From contig CAIXIJ010000115.1 of assembly GCA_903919455.1 (NCBI GenBank), forward strand, positions 45,098-109,097: DNA of 64,000 nt, written 5' to 3'. The notes beneath the pieces were generated by a model that had not been told where the DNA came from, did no database searches, and worked only from the letters and a program-made list of their open reading frames with translations. The DNA comes from an uncultured Acidimicrobiaceae bacterium. GTDB lineage: Bacteria > Actinomycetota > Acidimicrobiia > Acidimicrobiales > Ilumatobacteraceae. Numbering within the stretch: the first letter of the stretch is position 1; the number at the start of each line of letters is the position of its first letter. The position numbers and the translations under genes were made by a program. Of this stretch, positions 46,603 through 56,189 are shown in pieces.

Positions 46603-48275
46603 CAGCGGCCCTCGCGCATCGGAATTCGGACGGATCGCTCGTCGGCAATCTCGATCGCTCGGGGGTACCCGGCGTCGGCGTGACGGATGACGCCCATCCC
46701 CGGATCCGTGAGCAACACACGCGACAGCTTCTCCGCTGCCAGGTCGGTGCCATCGGCGAGGCACACCATGCCGGCGTGAATGCTGCGGCCGATCCCCACG
46801 CCGCCACCATGGTGAATGCTCACCCACGTGGCACCCGACGATGTGTTCACGAGCGCGTTCAGCAACGGCCAGTCGGCAATGGCATCGCTGCCGTCCATCA
46901 TCGATTCGGTCTCACGGTACGGCGACGCTACCGAGCCCGAGTCGAGGTGATCGCGACCGATCACGATCGGTGCCTTCACTTCGCCGCGGCGCACCATCTC
47001 GTTGAACCGCAGCCCCAACCGGTGCCGCTCTCCGTAACCCAACCAGCAGATGCGTGCGGGGAGACCCTGGAACGCCACACGCTCACCCGCCATCTTGATC
47101 CACTTGTGCAGGTGCGCGTCGTCGGGGAACTCTTCCAGCACGGCGCGATCCGTGGCTGCGATATCGGCGGGGTCGCCGCTCAGCGCCACCCAGCGGAAGG
47201 GCCCCTTGCCCTCGCAGAAGAGCGGCCTGATGTAGGCCGGCAGAAAGCCCGGGTAATCGAACGCTCGCTCGAACCCGCCGAGCTTGGCCTCGGTGCGCAG
47301 GCTGTTGCCGTAGTCGAAAACCTCGGCGCCCTTGTCCATGAACCCCACCATCGCCCGGCAGTGCACCGCCATGCTCTCGCGGCTTCGGCGAATGAGTTCC
47401 TGCGGGTTGGTGCGGGCCATCTCCGCCGTGGCCTCGGGGGTGAGATCCATGGGCACGTAGCTGAGCGGATCGTGCGCGCTGGTCTGGTCGGTGACGATGT
47501 CGGCCGGGAAGTCCATCTCCAGCAACTTCGGAACCAGATCTGCGGCGTTGCCGACCAGGCCCACCGAGAGCGGGCGGCGTTCGTCGCGGGCACGGATGCA
47601 GCGAGCGACGGCATCTTCCAACGAGTCGGCGATCTCGTCGAGGTAACGGTGCTCGTGGCGCCGCTCCACTCGCCATGCCTCCACGTCGATGCAGAGCGCA
47701 ACGCCCTCGTTCATCGTGACCGACAACGGCTGGGCGCCGCCCATACCGCCGAGACCAGCCGTGAGGGTGATGGTGCCGCGCAACGTGCCATCGCCCTGTC
47801 CCTTCGCCTGCCGCCGACGAGCGATCTCTGCGAAGCACTCGTAGGTGCCCTGCAGGATGCCCTGAGTGCCGATGTAGATCCATGACCCAGCGGTCATCTG
47901 CCCGTACATCGTGAGGCCCATGGCCTCCAGGCGGCGGAATTCATCCCAGTTGCCCCACTCGGGCACGAGGTTGCTATTCGCCAGCAGCACACGCGGCGCC
48001 CACTCGTGCGTGCGGAACACACCGACCGGCTTTCCGGACTGCACCAGCATCGTCTCATCGGCCTTCAGCGTCTGGAGCGTGCGGGCCATAGCGTCGAAGG
48101 CGGGCCAACTACGCGCCGCCCGACCCGTGCCGCCGTACACCACCAGATCGTCGGGGCGCTCGGCCACCTCCGGATCCAGGTTGTTGTGCAGCATTCGGTA
48201 GGCCGCCTCTTGCGGCCAGCCGAGCGTGTTCAGATCCGTGCCGCGTGCAGCACGGACGGGGCGAGCACCTTCCAT
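46602..48275 (-). CDS. hutU: Urocanate hydratase
   Basis: NAD-dependent hydratase that turns urocanate into imidazolonepropionate. 557 residues, the family length, with [26 protein letters not shown], and [19 protein letters not shown]. The ATG at 48275 has GGAGG 7 nt upstream and shares its A with the hutH stop. Confidence 0.97.
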   Translation of the reverse strand: MEGARPVRAARGTDLNTLGWPQEAAYRMLHNNLDPEVAERPDDLVVYGGTGRAARSWPAFDAMARTLQTLKADETMLVQSGKPVGVFRTHEWAPRVLLANSNLVPEWGNWDEFRRLEAMGLTMYGQMTAGSWIYIGTQGILQGTYECFAEIARRRQAKGQGDGTLRGTITLTAGLGGMGGAQPLSVTMNEGVALCIDVEAWRVERRHEHRYLDEIADSLEDAVARCIRARDERRPLSVGLVGNAADLVPKLLEMDFPADIVTDQTSAHDPLSYVPMDLTPEATAEMARTNPQELIRRSRESMAVHCRAMVGFMDKGAEVFDYGNSLRTEAKLGGFERAFDYPGFLPAYIRPLFCEGKGPFRWVALSGDPADIAATDRAVLEEFPDDAHLHKWIKMAGERVAFQGLPARICWLGYGERHRLGLRFNEMVRRGEVKAPIVIGRDHLDSGSVASPYRETESMMDGSDAIADWPLLNALVNTSSGATWVSIHHGGGVGIGRSIHAGMVCLADGTDLAAEKLSRVLLTDPGMGVIRHADAGYPRAIEIADERSVRIPMREGR

Positions 48276-49833
48276 CAGAGAACCTCCAACGTTCCAATTG
48301 CGAGTTCGACGGCGTGCAGTACTGAGCCGTCGGCGAGTGTCTGTTCCGCCGCACGAAGATCCGGCGAGAGCCAACGATCGGGCCCGGGCCCGGCCACGCG
48401 TTCGCGCAGCACAGCCAATGCCGCCCCGGTTCCAGCGGCTGGCTGCAGCGGCCGCGCAAGTCGATGGCGGCAGCGGCGCACACCAGTTCCACCGCCAGCA
48501 CACGCCGCAGGTTGTCGACGGCCTTGCGCAGCTTGCGGGCCGCGGCCCAGCCATTCGAGACGTGGTCTTCCTGCATGGCGCTGGTGGGAAGGCTGTCGGT
48601 GGACGATGGCACGGCCAACCGCTTGGCCTCCATGGCCATCGCGGCCTGCGTGTAGTGAGCGATCATCATCCCACTGTTCACGCCGGCATCGGGCGACAGG
48701 AATGGCGGCAAACCATGGCTGCGAGCCTTGTCGAGCATGCGGTCGGTGCGCCGTTCGGCAATGGCGCACAACTCAGCAGCAGCAATGGCCAGGAAGTCGC
48801 AGACGAAGCCGACCGGGGCGCCGTGGAAGTTGCCGCAGCTTTCCACCCTGCCATCGAGGAGGATCATCGGATTGTCGATGGCAGCGTCGAGTTCGCGCTC
48901 GGCGATGGTGCGAGCGTGAGCCATCGTGTCGAGGGCAGCACCGTGCACCTGCGGGGTGCAGCGCAGCGAGTAGGCGTCCTGCACGCGGGTGTCGTCCTCT
49001 CGGTGGCTGGCCACGATGGCCGAGCCTGCCAGCAAACGGGTGAGGTTTCTTGCGCTGACGGCCTGGCCCACCTGCGGGCGCAACGCCTGCAACTCCTCGG
49101 CGAACGCTCGGTCGGTACCCAGAAGGCCCTCCACCGACATCGCCGCGGTGACGTCGGCAATACGAGCCAACTGCGACAGGTCGTGCAACGCCATACAGAG
49201 CATGCCCAGGATGCCATCGGTGCCATTGATGAGCGCCAACCCCTCCTTCGCACGCAGTGCAACAGGGCTCAGCCCGTTGCGGGCAAACGCCTCAGAAGTG
49301 GGCTCGACGCCGCCGTCGGTAGTGAACACTTCGCCCTCACCGATGAGCGACAGGGCGCAGTGGCTGAGCGGCGCCAGATCGCCGCTGGCGCCCAGCGAAC
49401 CGTGCTCGCGCACCACGGGTGTGACGCCACTGTTCAATAGGGCGAGTTGCAGTTCGACCAACTCAGGCCGCGCACCCGAGTATCCCATCGACAGGCTGCG
49501 CGCCCGCAGCAGCAGCAGTGCGCGCACCACCTCGGGTTCCACGACGTCGCCCATGCCGGTGGCGTGCGAACGCACCAACGCCACCTGTAACTCGGCGGTT
49601 CGATCGGCCGGAATGACAGTGCTGGCCAGCGAACCGAACCCGGTGGTGACGCCGTACACGGATTGGTCGCTCTCGACGAAGCCATCCACAAGCGCAGCGC
49701 TACGTTCCATGGCCGAACGCGCCTCCTCACCGAGCGCCGCACCAGCACCGTGGCGAGCCACTGCCACCACGTCGGCGATGGTGAGACCACGGCCATTCAC
49801 GAGCACGGTCCCTGGGTCGACGGCAGACTGCAT
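48275..49833 (-). pseudogene. hutH: Histidine ammonia-lyase, broken by a single-base deletion
   Basis: First enzyme of histidine breakdown (histidine to urocanate plus ammonia). From the ATG at 49833 the frame carries GASGDLAPLSH (the Ala-Ser-Gly MIO cofactor triad), SVYGVTTGFGS and the late [15 protein letters not shown], then leaves frame just after IDLRG. The expected continuation ([19 protein letters not shown] to LEVL) lies in another frame and ends at 48275, where its stop is coupled to hutU. The span is 1559 nt, one short of a multiple of three, so a C is missing from GGCCGC at 48448-48453. Either hutH is inactive or this is a sequencing error. Confidence 0.82.
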
Positions 49834-49840
49834 GTGTTTC

Positions 49841-49846
49841 ATCGTA
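49841..49846 (-). promoter_or_regulatory. -10 element of the hut operon
   Basis: TACGAT on the minus strand, 7 nt before the hutH ATG, predicting a leaderless hut transcript. Confidence 0.5.
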
Positions 49847-49864
49847 TGCAATAGCCTGCCATAC
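49844..49864. promoter_or_regulatory. Candidate operator in the hutH-iclR divergent promoter
   Basis: GTATG and CATAC arms around an 11-nt spacer (minus strand reads GTATGGCA, six bases, TGCATAC). The repeat covers both predicted -10 elements, so a protein bound here could control both the hut operon and the regulator. IclR-family regulators use such imperfect repeats. Confidence 0.5.
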
Positions 49865-49865
49865 T
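49860..49865 (+). promoter_or_regulatory. Candidate -10 element of the IclR gene
   Basis: CATACT, 7 nt before the ATG at 49873, mirroring the hutH spacing. Confidence 0.35.
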
Positions 49866-49872
49866 GCGCAAC

Positions 49873-50589
49873 ATGGCCGATGCCCCCACAAACGGCAGAC
49901 CGAGAGCCACCGACCGTGGCCTTGCGCTGTTACGGGTGGTGGCTGATCATCCCGGCGGCATCGCCTTGGCCGATGCCGCCCGAGCCGTCGATCTCACACC
50001 CAGCACCGCGCTGCGGCAACTGCGTTCACTGGAATCTGCCGGATTCGCAGCGCGAGACAGCGAAGGTCGATTCGCCCCCGGCAGCGAACTGCTGCGCATT
50101 GCTCGCTCGCTCGCTGGTGCTGCCGCACTCCCCCGGTTGGCCGAACCCATCCTCGTTGCACTGGCCCACTCCACGGGCGAATCGGCGTACCTCGCCGAAC
50201 CCGCCGACCAGACCCACGCGGTCTACGCGGCCATGGAACCCGGCAAGCACGCGGTGCGACACGTGAGTTGGCTCGGGCAACGCGTCGCTCTCCACGACAC
50301 CGCCGTGGGCGCCGCGCTCAGCAACCAGCTCGACGCCGACGGTACGGCCGTGCGCGCCGACGCTGTGGAGGAGGGCGTCACCGCTGTGTCTGCCCCGGTC
50401 TATGGCGTCGGCGGTTCCATCATCGGCGCGCTCAGCGTCGTTGGGCCCAGCTTCAGGCTCCAGGGCCGGAAGCTCCAGACCTCACGCTCGGCAGTGGCGA
50501 AGCAGGCCCGCACACTCAGTGCGCTGGCGGGGGCACCAGCGAACGCAGCGGCTCGTAGTCGCTCAGCTCGCACGGCACGAACCCGTTAA
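49873..50589 (+). CDS. IclR-family transcriptional regulator, probable hut regulator
   Basis: 238 residues: winged helix (about 12-65, with LADAARAVDLTPSTALRQLRSLE) and an IclR effector domain (about 80-220, GESAYLAEP, GVTAVSAPVYGVGGSIIGALSVVGP). Divergent from hutH and sharing a 39-nt promoter region, so it is the natural candidate for hut control, responding perhaps to urocanate or histidine. Its last 74 nt overlap the convergent PhnD-like gene. Confidence 0.88.
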   Translation: MADAPTNGRPRATDRGLALLRVVADHPGGIALADAARAVDLTPSTALRQLRSLESAGFAARDSEGRFAPGSELLRIARSLAGAAALPRLAEPILVALAHSTGESAYLAEPADQTHAVYAAMEPGKHAVRHVSWLGQRVALHDTAVGAALSNQLDADGTAVRADAVEEGVTAVSAPVYGVGGSIIGALSVVGPSFRLQGRKLQTSRSAVAKQARTLSALAGAPANAAARSRSARTARTR

Positions 50590-51262
50590 TCCGCAACCGC
50601 GCCAATACTGCCGACAGCGCTGGGTCGAGCATCGCCTCGGCGAACGCCTGCCGCACTTCGGCACGGCGCGCCGCCAACGCTTTCGACATCACCAACGGCA
50701 GCGTGCCCACCGAAGGCCCATGGCCGATGATGTGCAGGCGGCTCACCGTGGTGGGTTCGACCTGGGCGAGGAACTCGAAGCTCATTGCATCGATCGACGC
50801 CACGTGCGCCTCACCGGACGCGACGGCGCGCATGCTGAGCACGTGCCCACCGGTTTCGAGCAACGTGGCTGGCCGGCCGCCCCACGCCCACTGCAGGCTC
50901 ACCCAGCCCGACAGACTTTCGTAGCCATTCACGGCCACCACGGTGGCGGAGTTGCGGCGGAGCTCCTCGATGCCGATCGGCTTCGACGCCACCAGCACCG
51001 ACCTGTAGCTGCCGTTGGAGGCGAATGGCACATTCACGTCGAACGCGCCGATGACCTCCACCACGTGTTCCAACTGCGTGACCAACGGCCAACCGCAGGT
51101 CTGACCCACCAGCAACTCCGGCGAATGCCAGGCGCTGTGCAGGTCGAGTGATCGGTCGAGGGCGGTCGGGGCCTCATCGATGCGAGCGGCCACCGCTGCC
51201 CAGAGTTCGTCGTACGCGTCGTTCAAATGGGCGAACGGGTACATCCCCAGGTGTGCAATCAC
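50516..51262 (-). CDS. PhnD/TauA-like periplasmic-binding-protein fold, without signal peptide
   Basis: 248 residues. Type II binding-protein fold of the PhnD superfamily: LGMYPFAHLNDAYDELWAAV, then FASNGSYRSVLVASKPIGIEEL and HVASIDAMSFEFL. No signal peptide, lipobox or membrane helix is present, so it should be cytosolic, unlike transporter PhnD proteins. It overlaps the desaturase gene upstream by 4 nt, implying tight co-expression. Ligand unknown. Confidence 0.8.
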   Translation of the reverse strand: MIAHLGMYPFAHLNDAYDELWAAVAARIDEAPTALDRSLDLHSAWHSPELLVGQTCGWPLVTQLEHVVEVIGAFDVNVPFASNGSYRSVLVASKPIGIEELRRNSATVVAVNGYESLSGWVSLQWAWGGRPATLLETGGHVLSMRAVASGEAHVASIDAMSFEFLAQVEPTTVSRLHIIGHGPSVGTLPLVMSKALAARRAEVRQAFAEAMLDPALSAVLARLRINGFVPCELSDYEPLRSLVPPPAH

Positions 51263-52161
51263 TGGCGGGCGCCTGCCGACAGCGGATGGTCGGGCTGGCT
51301 GAACGGCGTGAAGAAGTATTTGCGCAGCACCTCGAAATAGCTGCGGTAGTAACCCGCACCCTGTGCAGCGATGGCATCAGAGCCCATCTCACGGTGCGCT
51401 GCCGGAATGTCGTACCACGGCACATCGGGCAACTCGTGGTGCGTGTGGTGCAGGTTGATGTTCAACAACAGCAGCGAGAGCACCGGGCCGGCCTTCACCA
51501 CTGCCGAACGGGTGCCGTTTGCCGTGGCCATGTGCTCCACGAACGACCGAAGCGCACTCACCGACACGCCGCCGAGCACGAAACCGAAGAGGTACACCCA
51601 CGGGTTCATCCCCATCACTCCGAACATCCACCAGCAGAAGGGCACACTCACGACCACGTGCAGTAACCAGGGATTGCGCACCACCGGGTCGCCGAACCCC
51701 TGGGCCTCCTTCCACCAGAACCGCAGCACGGTGCGTGGCACGCCTACCGTGAAACGGCCGGGCGTGGTGCGCAGCAGCAGCAGGTAGCGCCGCTTCATCG
51801 GACCGGCCTGCTGCCACACGGTGGGAGCGACGTAGGAGGACTCAGTGTCGTCGAACGGGTCGGTGAGGTCGCTGCGGTGATGCTGGATGTGCAGGGTGCG
51901 ATAACGCCCGTAAGGAATCCAGAGCGCCAGTGGGACGATCCAGATCGAGGCGTTCAACCGCTTCCATCTGGTCGGATGGCCGTGTAGCAACTCGTGGCCT
52001 AGCGACAGCCAGAGCCCACCGAGATACCAGAGTGCGACCAACTGCACCGGCCACGGAATAGACGCGTGGAAGGCGACGACTGCGAGATACGCCAAACCAA
52101 AGCCGATCAGCACCAACACCGTGGTCCATTCGATCGTCGCCCTAGTCCGCGTTCCGGACAC
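51259..52161 (-). CDS. Membrane fatty-acid-desaturase-fold di-iron enzyme
   Basis: 300 residues with several transmembrane segments and the three His boxes of the FA_desaturase superfamily: GHELLHGH, HIQHH and HHTHH. Members desaturate or hydroxylate acyl chains, carotenoids or alkanes, and some act on small molecules. The GTG at 52161 follows AAGGGGGAG by two bases; an ATG at 52218 is the other possible start. It is coupled to the PhnD-like gene and lies 76 nt below the enolase-superfamily pair. No electron-transfer partner is visible. Confidence 0.85.
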   Translation of the reverse strand: MSGTRTRATIEWTTVLVLIGFGLAYLAVVAFHASIPWPVQLVALWYLGGLWLSLGHELLHGHPTRWKRLNASIWIVPLALWIPYGRYRTLHIQHHRSDLTDPFDDTESSYVAPTVWQQAGPMKRRYLLLLRTTPGRFTVGVPRTVLRFWWKEAQGFGDPVVRNPWLLHVVVSVPFCWWMFGVMGMNPWVYLFGFVLGGVSVSALRSFVEHMATANGTRSAVVKAGPVLSLLLLNINLHHTHHELPDVPWYDIPAAHREMGSDAIAAQGAGYYRSYFEVLRKYFFTPFSQPDHPLSAGARQ

Positions 52162-52237
52162 CGCTCCCCCTTCACTTTCTACGAATACTTCGCCACCGAA
52201 CCATAACGGAACGGTCATCCGGATCACGTGGCAGCGT

Positions 52238-53398
52238 TCAGCGCCGTTGATACTCGTGGCGATAGCCGCTTCCGGCGCCGCCCATCGCCCCGACCGCCGC
52301 ATAGTGGCCGGCCATCCGCGCCACGGCCGTTCGATCCAGTGTGACGCCCAGACCAGGGCCAGTCGGCACGGGCAGCACACCCCCACGCGGGCTCCAGTGG
52401 CCTTGCTCCACCGCAACGTCGCCGGTGAAGCGGAACAGCGACTGGTGGGGCCGAATCATCGACGGTTCGGAGGCCGTGAGGTGCAGATACGCCGCTGTCA
52501 TCACGCCCGCATCGCCGCTGTAACACCAGAAGTCGATACCGAACGCGTCGCACGCACGAAGGAAGTCCTGCGCTCGACGGAAACCACCGAGTTCGGCGAT
52601 GTCGACGCAGATGCCATCCGGGACCCCTCGCCTGCCCGCACGAACCAGCGCAGCCTCGTGGGTGGAGAAGCTGATCGGCACGCCGTCGGCGCGCAGACGC
52701 TCTGCTTCGTCGAGGGTGCGGCAGGGGTCTTCCAACCACCCCACACCCAACTCGGCCAGACGATGACACACCTGGCGCGCCGTGGCCACCGTGTAGGCAC
52801 CGTTGGCATCGAGGCGTTGCACCTTGCCTGGCCCCAACTCGCGTACCAGTGCTGCGACCATGGCCATCTCGTCGTCGACCGGCAGCACCCCGAGCTTGCC
52901 CTCGAACACCGGCGAGTCGAACTGCTCCGCCATCTTCACGCAGTAGCGAACCACGTCGTCGGCAGTGGTCTCCATGCCGTCACGCAGGGCGAAGTACTCG
53001 GTGAACGGCACTTCGTCGCGCACCTGACCGCCGAGCAGCTCCACCAGCGGCGCCCCTGCCCTACGGGCCCGCAGGTCCCACATCGCCATCTCGATGGCAC
53101 CGAAGGCACGTCGCTCGCTTGCGGCGTCGTCCCACAGGCTGAAACCGGTACTGGCTACACATCTCGACTCGGCTTCGTTGAGTTCTTCGGGCTCGAGGCC
53201 CACCAGGCGCGCCCCGAGTGCCTCCACCAACGCCACCTGGTCACCGTGCGGCGATTCCCCGAGGCCCGTCACACCGTCGGTGTCGGTGACCTCCACGATG
53301 GTGGTGGTGAAACTGCCGAGCCGCCCGAACGAGAACCGATACGGCGCCACCATCGGCACGTTGATGGCTGTGGCCCGAACGGATGCAATCGAACTCAT
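52238..53398 (-). CDS. Enolase-superfamily enzyme (MR/MLE group, glucarate-dehydratase-like)
   Basis: 386 residues: capping domain, then a barrel with the metal ligands Asp in LDANGAY and Glu in WLEDP, a third Glu in FSTHEAAL, and a lysine in EGKLGV where the first Lys of the usual KxK pair is Glu. The late YSGDAGVMTAAYLHL segment is like the glucarate-dehydratase group. Substrate unknown; acid-sugar dehydratases and betaine racemases/epimerases both belong to this superfamily. The start overlaps the upstream enolase gene by 4 nt. Confidence 0.85.
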   Translation of the reverse strand: MSSIASVRATAINVPMVAPYRFSFGRLGSFTTTIVEVTDTDGVTGLGESPHGDQVALVEALGARLVGLEPEELNEAESRCVASTGFSLWDDAASERRAFGAIEMAMWDLRARRAGAPLVELLGGQVRDEVPFTEYFALRDGMETTADDVVRYCVKMAEQFDSPVFEGKLGVLPVDDEMAMVAALVRELGPGKVQRLDANGAYTVATARQVCHRLAELGVGWLEDPCRTLDEAERLRADGVPISFSTHEAALVRAGRRGVPDGICVDIAELGGFRRAQDFLRACDAFGIDFWCYSGDAGVMTAAYLHLTASEPSMIRPHQSLFRFTGDVAVEQGHWSPRGGVLPVPTGPGLGVTLDRTAVARMAGHYAAVGAMGGAGSGYRHEYQRR

Positions 53399-54540
53399 TG
53401 GAAGGTCGCCTTCGTACTGATGGTGCGCGCCAGCGTTGCTTCATCGAGACGAATGCCCAGACCTGGCTCTTCCGACAGCGTGACACGGCCGCCCACGGCC
53501 CGCAACGGAGTGGACAGCGGGTAGTCGCGTCGTTCCAAGCTCCACTCGGGCGGGTCGAACGGCCACTCCACCCATTGCGAGCCGCCTTCGCCCGCGACAC
53601 CGGCAGTGAGGTGCAGGTTGGCCAGCACGCCGATGCCGTTACCCCACGTGTGCGGCGTGAACAGGTGGCCTGCGGCTACCACCTCTCGGCCGAACTCGGC
53701 CAAGCCGCTGATGCCCTGGGTGCAGACGGCATCGGGCTGAAACACATCGAGGCAGCCGCGCTGCAGCAGCATTCGCAGCTCGTACGGTTCGCGGGTCATC
53801 TCCGCTCCAGCGATCTTCATACTTCCCAGTTCCCGGACTCGCGAGCGCAGCTCGGCCATGCCCTCATAGTCGCCTCGGTGCAGCGGCTCCTCCATCCAGT
53901 ACACACCCAGCGAAGTCAGCTCCCGGGCAACCGACCAGGCGCGTTCCACGTTCCACGGACGTGCGGTGTCCCACGGCATCCGCCAGCCCTGGTTGCAATC
54001 CACCATCAGCGTCAGCTCATCGCCCACCGCCGATCGAACGGCAGCCAGCACTGCCAGATCGTCGTCCACGGATGGGCGGCCGAACCGCAGCTTCACCGCT
54101 TCGAATCCGTCGTCGATCAGCCGCCGCGCCACTTCAGCGGTTTCGCTTGCGGTTCGGTGCACCGCAGTCGAGGCGTAGAGGCGCAGAGTGGGTGACACTC
54201 CTCCCAGCATCCGCCACACCGGTTGCTGCTCCACCTGACCAGCCAGATCCCAGAGCGCGATGTCGAGCGGCCACGGCCGGCCAGCGTGAAACTCCACGTT
54301 CGACAGGCGCGCCGCATGCTGCGCAAGGTGGCTCGACTCCTGCCCGATGAAGTGCGCGGCATAGTCCTCGAAGCCGTACATCACGTCGCCCGAGCCGACA
54401 CCGACCCGCCCGTCGGCGTCGCTGACGCGAACGATCGTGGCGGGGAATCGAGTGCGCGGGCGAGGGTCCCAGGACGCGGGAAACGGTGGGTCCAGCGGCA
54501 GTTGGTGATGGGTGATGTCGATGGCGACGATCTCGCTCAA
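53395..54540 (-). CDS. Enolase-superfamily enzyme (mandelate-racemase group)
   Basis: 381 residues. Metal ligands: Asp in VDCNQGW, Glu in WMEEPL, Glu in AGAEMT; the base on the second strand is KLRFG (Lys, with Arg instead of the second Lys), and the partner His lies in PHTWGNGIG. Typical of acid-sugar dehydratases and racemases. The start is placed at TTG 54540, after GGGGGG; further upstream in-frame codons run into the divergent gene. It is the first gene of the leftward set. Confidence 0.82.
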   Translation of the reverse strand: MSEIVAIDITHHQLPLDPPFPASWDPRPRTRFPATIVRVSDADGRVGVGSGDVMYGFEDYAAHFIGQESSHLAQHAARLSNVEFHAGRPWPLDIALWDLAGQVEQQPVWRMLGGVSPTLRLYASTAVHRTASETAEVARRLIDDGFEAVKLRFGRPSVDDDLAVLAAVRSAVGDELTLMVDCNQGWRMPWDTARPWNVERAWSVARELTSLGVYWMEEPLHRGDYEGMAELRSRVRELGSMKIAGAEMTREPYELRMLLQRGCLDVFQPDAVCTQGISGLAEFGREVVAAGHLFTPHTWGNGIGVLANLHLTAGVAGEGGSQWVEWPFDPPEWSLERRDYPLSTPLRAVGGRVTLSEEPGLGIRLDEATLARTISTKATFQ

Positions 54541-54555
54541 GTTGCCCCCCAATTC

Positions 54556-54572
54556 TTGATACAACCGTACAA
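54556..54572. promoter_or_regulatory. Candidate operator between the enolase and MttB genes
   Basis: TTGATAC, AACC, GTACAA: an imperfect inverted repeat (one-base bulge) in the 64-nt divergent promoter. It could serve a regulator of both directions; none is encoded next to it. Confidence 0.35.
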
Positions 54573-54590
54573 GGAATCCGCCCGACGGTG

Positions 54591-54596
54591 TAGTGT
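54591..54596 (+). promoter_or_regulatory. Candidate -10 element of the MttB gene
   Basis: TAGTGT, 8 nt before the GTG at 54605. It decides this GTG over another in frame at 54593, which lies inside the element. Confidence 0.45.
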
Positions 54597-54604
54597 CACA
54601 CCAC

Positions 54605-56170
54605 GTGAGTGACATCGCAGGGGACCAGAGCACCGCACGTCGACGCGGTGGCCGTGAACGCAGCGCAGAGAGCCGCGGACCGCGCCTCCCGGAGCAGATT
54701 CCGTACCGCCAGCCCTACATGCGTCTGAACCACACCGAAGTGGTGTCGGCCGACGAGATCGAGAGCATTCACGAAGCCTCGATCGAGATCCTCGAGCGCA
54801 TCGGCATGGAGTTCAACTGCCCGGAATCGCGCAGCATCATGCGTGAAGCTGGCGCCGACGTGAACGAATCCACCATGCGGGTTCGCTTCTCTCGCGAGCT
54901 GGTCGAGAGTTCCGTCGCCAAGGCCCCCAGCGAGTACACCCTGCACAGCTGGAACCCGGCCAAGAACGTTCGCATCGGTGGCCGCTGGATGGCATTCAGC
55001 ACCGTGGCCAGCACCCCCCACTATGTGGATCGCAACGGCGTTCGCAAGGCCGGCGACCGCGAGGGCTTCCGCGACCTGCTGAAGCTGGCGCAGATGCTCG
55101 ACATCATCCACTACATCGGCGGCTACCCGGTGGAGCCCGTGGATCTGCATGCATCTGTGCGCCACCTCGAAGCGTCGTACGACATGCTCACGATGACCGA
55201 CAAGGGCATCCACTGCTACAGCCTTGGTCGCCAGCGAAACCGCGACGTGATGGAGATGGTGCGGATCGCTCGCGGCGTCGACCAGGCCACGCTGGATCGG
55301 GAGCCGTCCGTCATCACGGTCATCAACACGAACTCCCCGCTGAAGCTCGACATCCCGATGGCTCAGGGTGTCATCGAGTTCGCCCAGCACAATCAGCCGG
55401 TGGTCATCACCCCCTTCACGCTGGCGGGTGCAATGGCGCCCATCACCCTGGCAGGGGCGCTGGCGCAGCAGAACGCAGAGGCATTGGCCGGCATCACGCT
55501 GATTCAGTGCGTGAACCCTGGCGCTCCGGCGATGTACGGCGGCTTCACCTCCAACGTCGACATGCAGTCCGGCTCCCCCGCGTTCGGTACGCCGGAGTAC
55601 GTGCGCACCGCCATGGTGGGCGGCCAACTCGCCCGCCGCTATGGCATTCCGTTCCGCAGCTCCAATGTGTGCGCAGCGAACGCGCTCGATGCGCAGGCCG
55701 CGTACGAAAGCGTGTTCTCGCTGTGGGGCGCCATCATGGGCGGCGTCAACTTCCTGATGCACGGCGCCGGCTGGATGGAGGGTGGCCTGCACGCCAGCCT
55801 CGAGAAGATGCTGCTCGACGCCGACCTGCTGCAGATGGTCGCAAAGATGCTCGAGCCCGTCGTCGTCGACAAGGACACGCTTGCGGTCGACACCATCGAG
55901 GAAGTGGGCCCCGGTGGTCACTTCTTCGGCACGGCGCACACCCAGTCGCGCTTCCGCGATGCGTTCTACCGTCCGATTCTCAGCGACTGGCGCAACTACG
56001 AGAGCTGGGAAGAAGCCGGGCGCCCGACGGCCGACCAGAAGGCGCATCGCCTCGTCGACCAATATCTGGATGCCTACCAGGAGCCCGTCATGGATCCGGC
56101 CGTGAAGGCCGAGCTCCGCGCGTTCGTCGATCGTCGCGTCGCCGAGGGCGGCGTGCCCACCGATTTCTAG
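54605..56170 (+). CDS. Trimethylamine methyltransferase (MttB) family protein, non-pyrrolysine
   Basis: 521 residues of the MttB superfamily: EIESIHEASIEILERIGMEF at the start, GGFTSNVDMQSGSPAFGTPEY, and NVCAANALDAQAAYES. No in-frame TAG codon interrupts it, so it is the non-pyrrolysine type known from glycine-betaine, proline-betaine or carnitine demethylation. No corrinoid protein (DxHxxG motif) is encoded nearby, which is unexpected for a corrinoid-dependent enzyme. The next gene, 19 nt on, is a dimethylglycine-dehydrogenase-like protein, fitting stepwise N-demethylation. Confidence 0.88.
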   Translation: MSDIAGDQSTARRRGGRERSAESRGPRLPEQIPYRQPYMRLNHTEVVSADEIESIHEASIEILERIGMEFNCPESRSIMREAGADVNESTMRVRFSRELVESSVAKAPSEYTLHSWNPAKNVRIGGRWMAFSTVASTPHYVDRNGVRKAGDREGFRDLLKLAQMLDIIHYIGGYPVEPVDLHASVRHLEASYDMLTMTDKGIHCYSLGRQRNRDVMEMVRIARGVDQATLDREPSVITVINTNSPLKLDIPMAQGVIEFAQHNQPVVITPFTLAGAMAPITLAGALAQQNAEALAGITLIQCVNPGAPAMYGGFTSNVDMQSGSPAFGTPEYVRTAMVGGQLARRYGIPFRSSNVCAANALDAQAAYESVFSLWGAIMGGVNFLMHGAGWMEGGLHASLEKMLLDADLLQMVAKMLEPVVVDKDTLAVDTIEEVGPGGHFFGTAHTQSRFRDAFYRPILSDWRNYESWEEAGRPTADQKAHRLVDQYLDAYQEPVMDPAVKAELRAFVDRRVAEGGVPTDF

Positions 56171-56189
56171 AAAGAGCAAGGGGACAGCA

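Noticed and set aside
54605..56170. Pyrrolysine-type MttB
   Set aside because: No in-frame TAG codon interrupts the reading frame, so it belongs to the non-pyrrolysine group.
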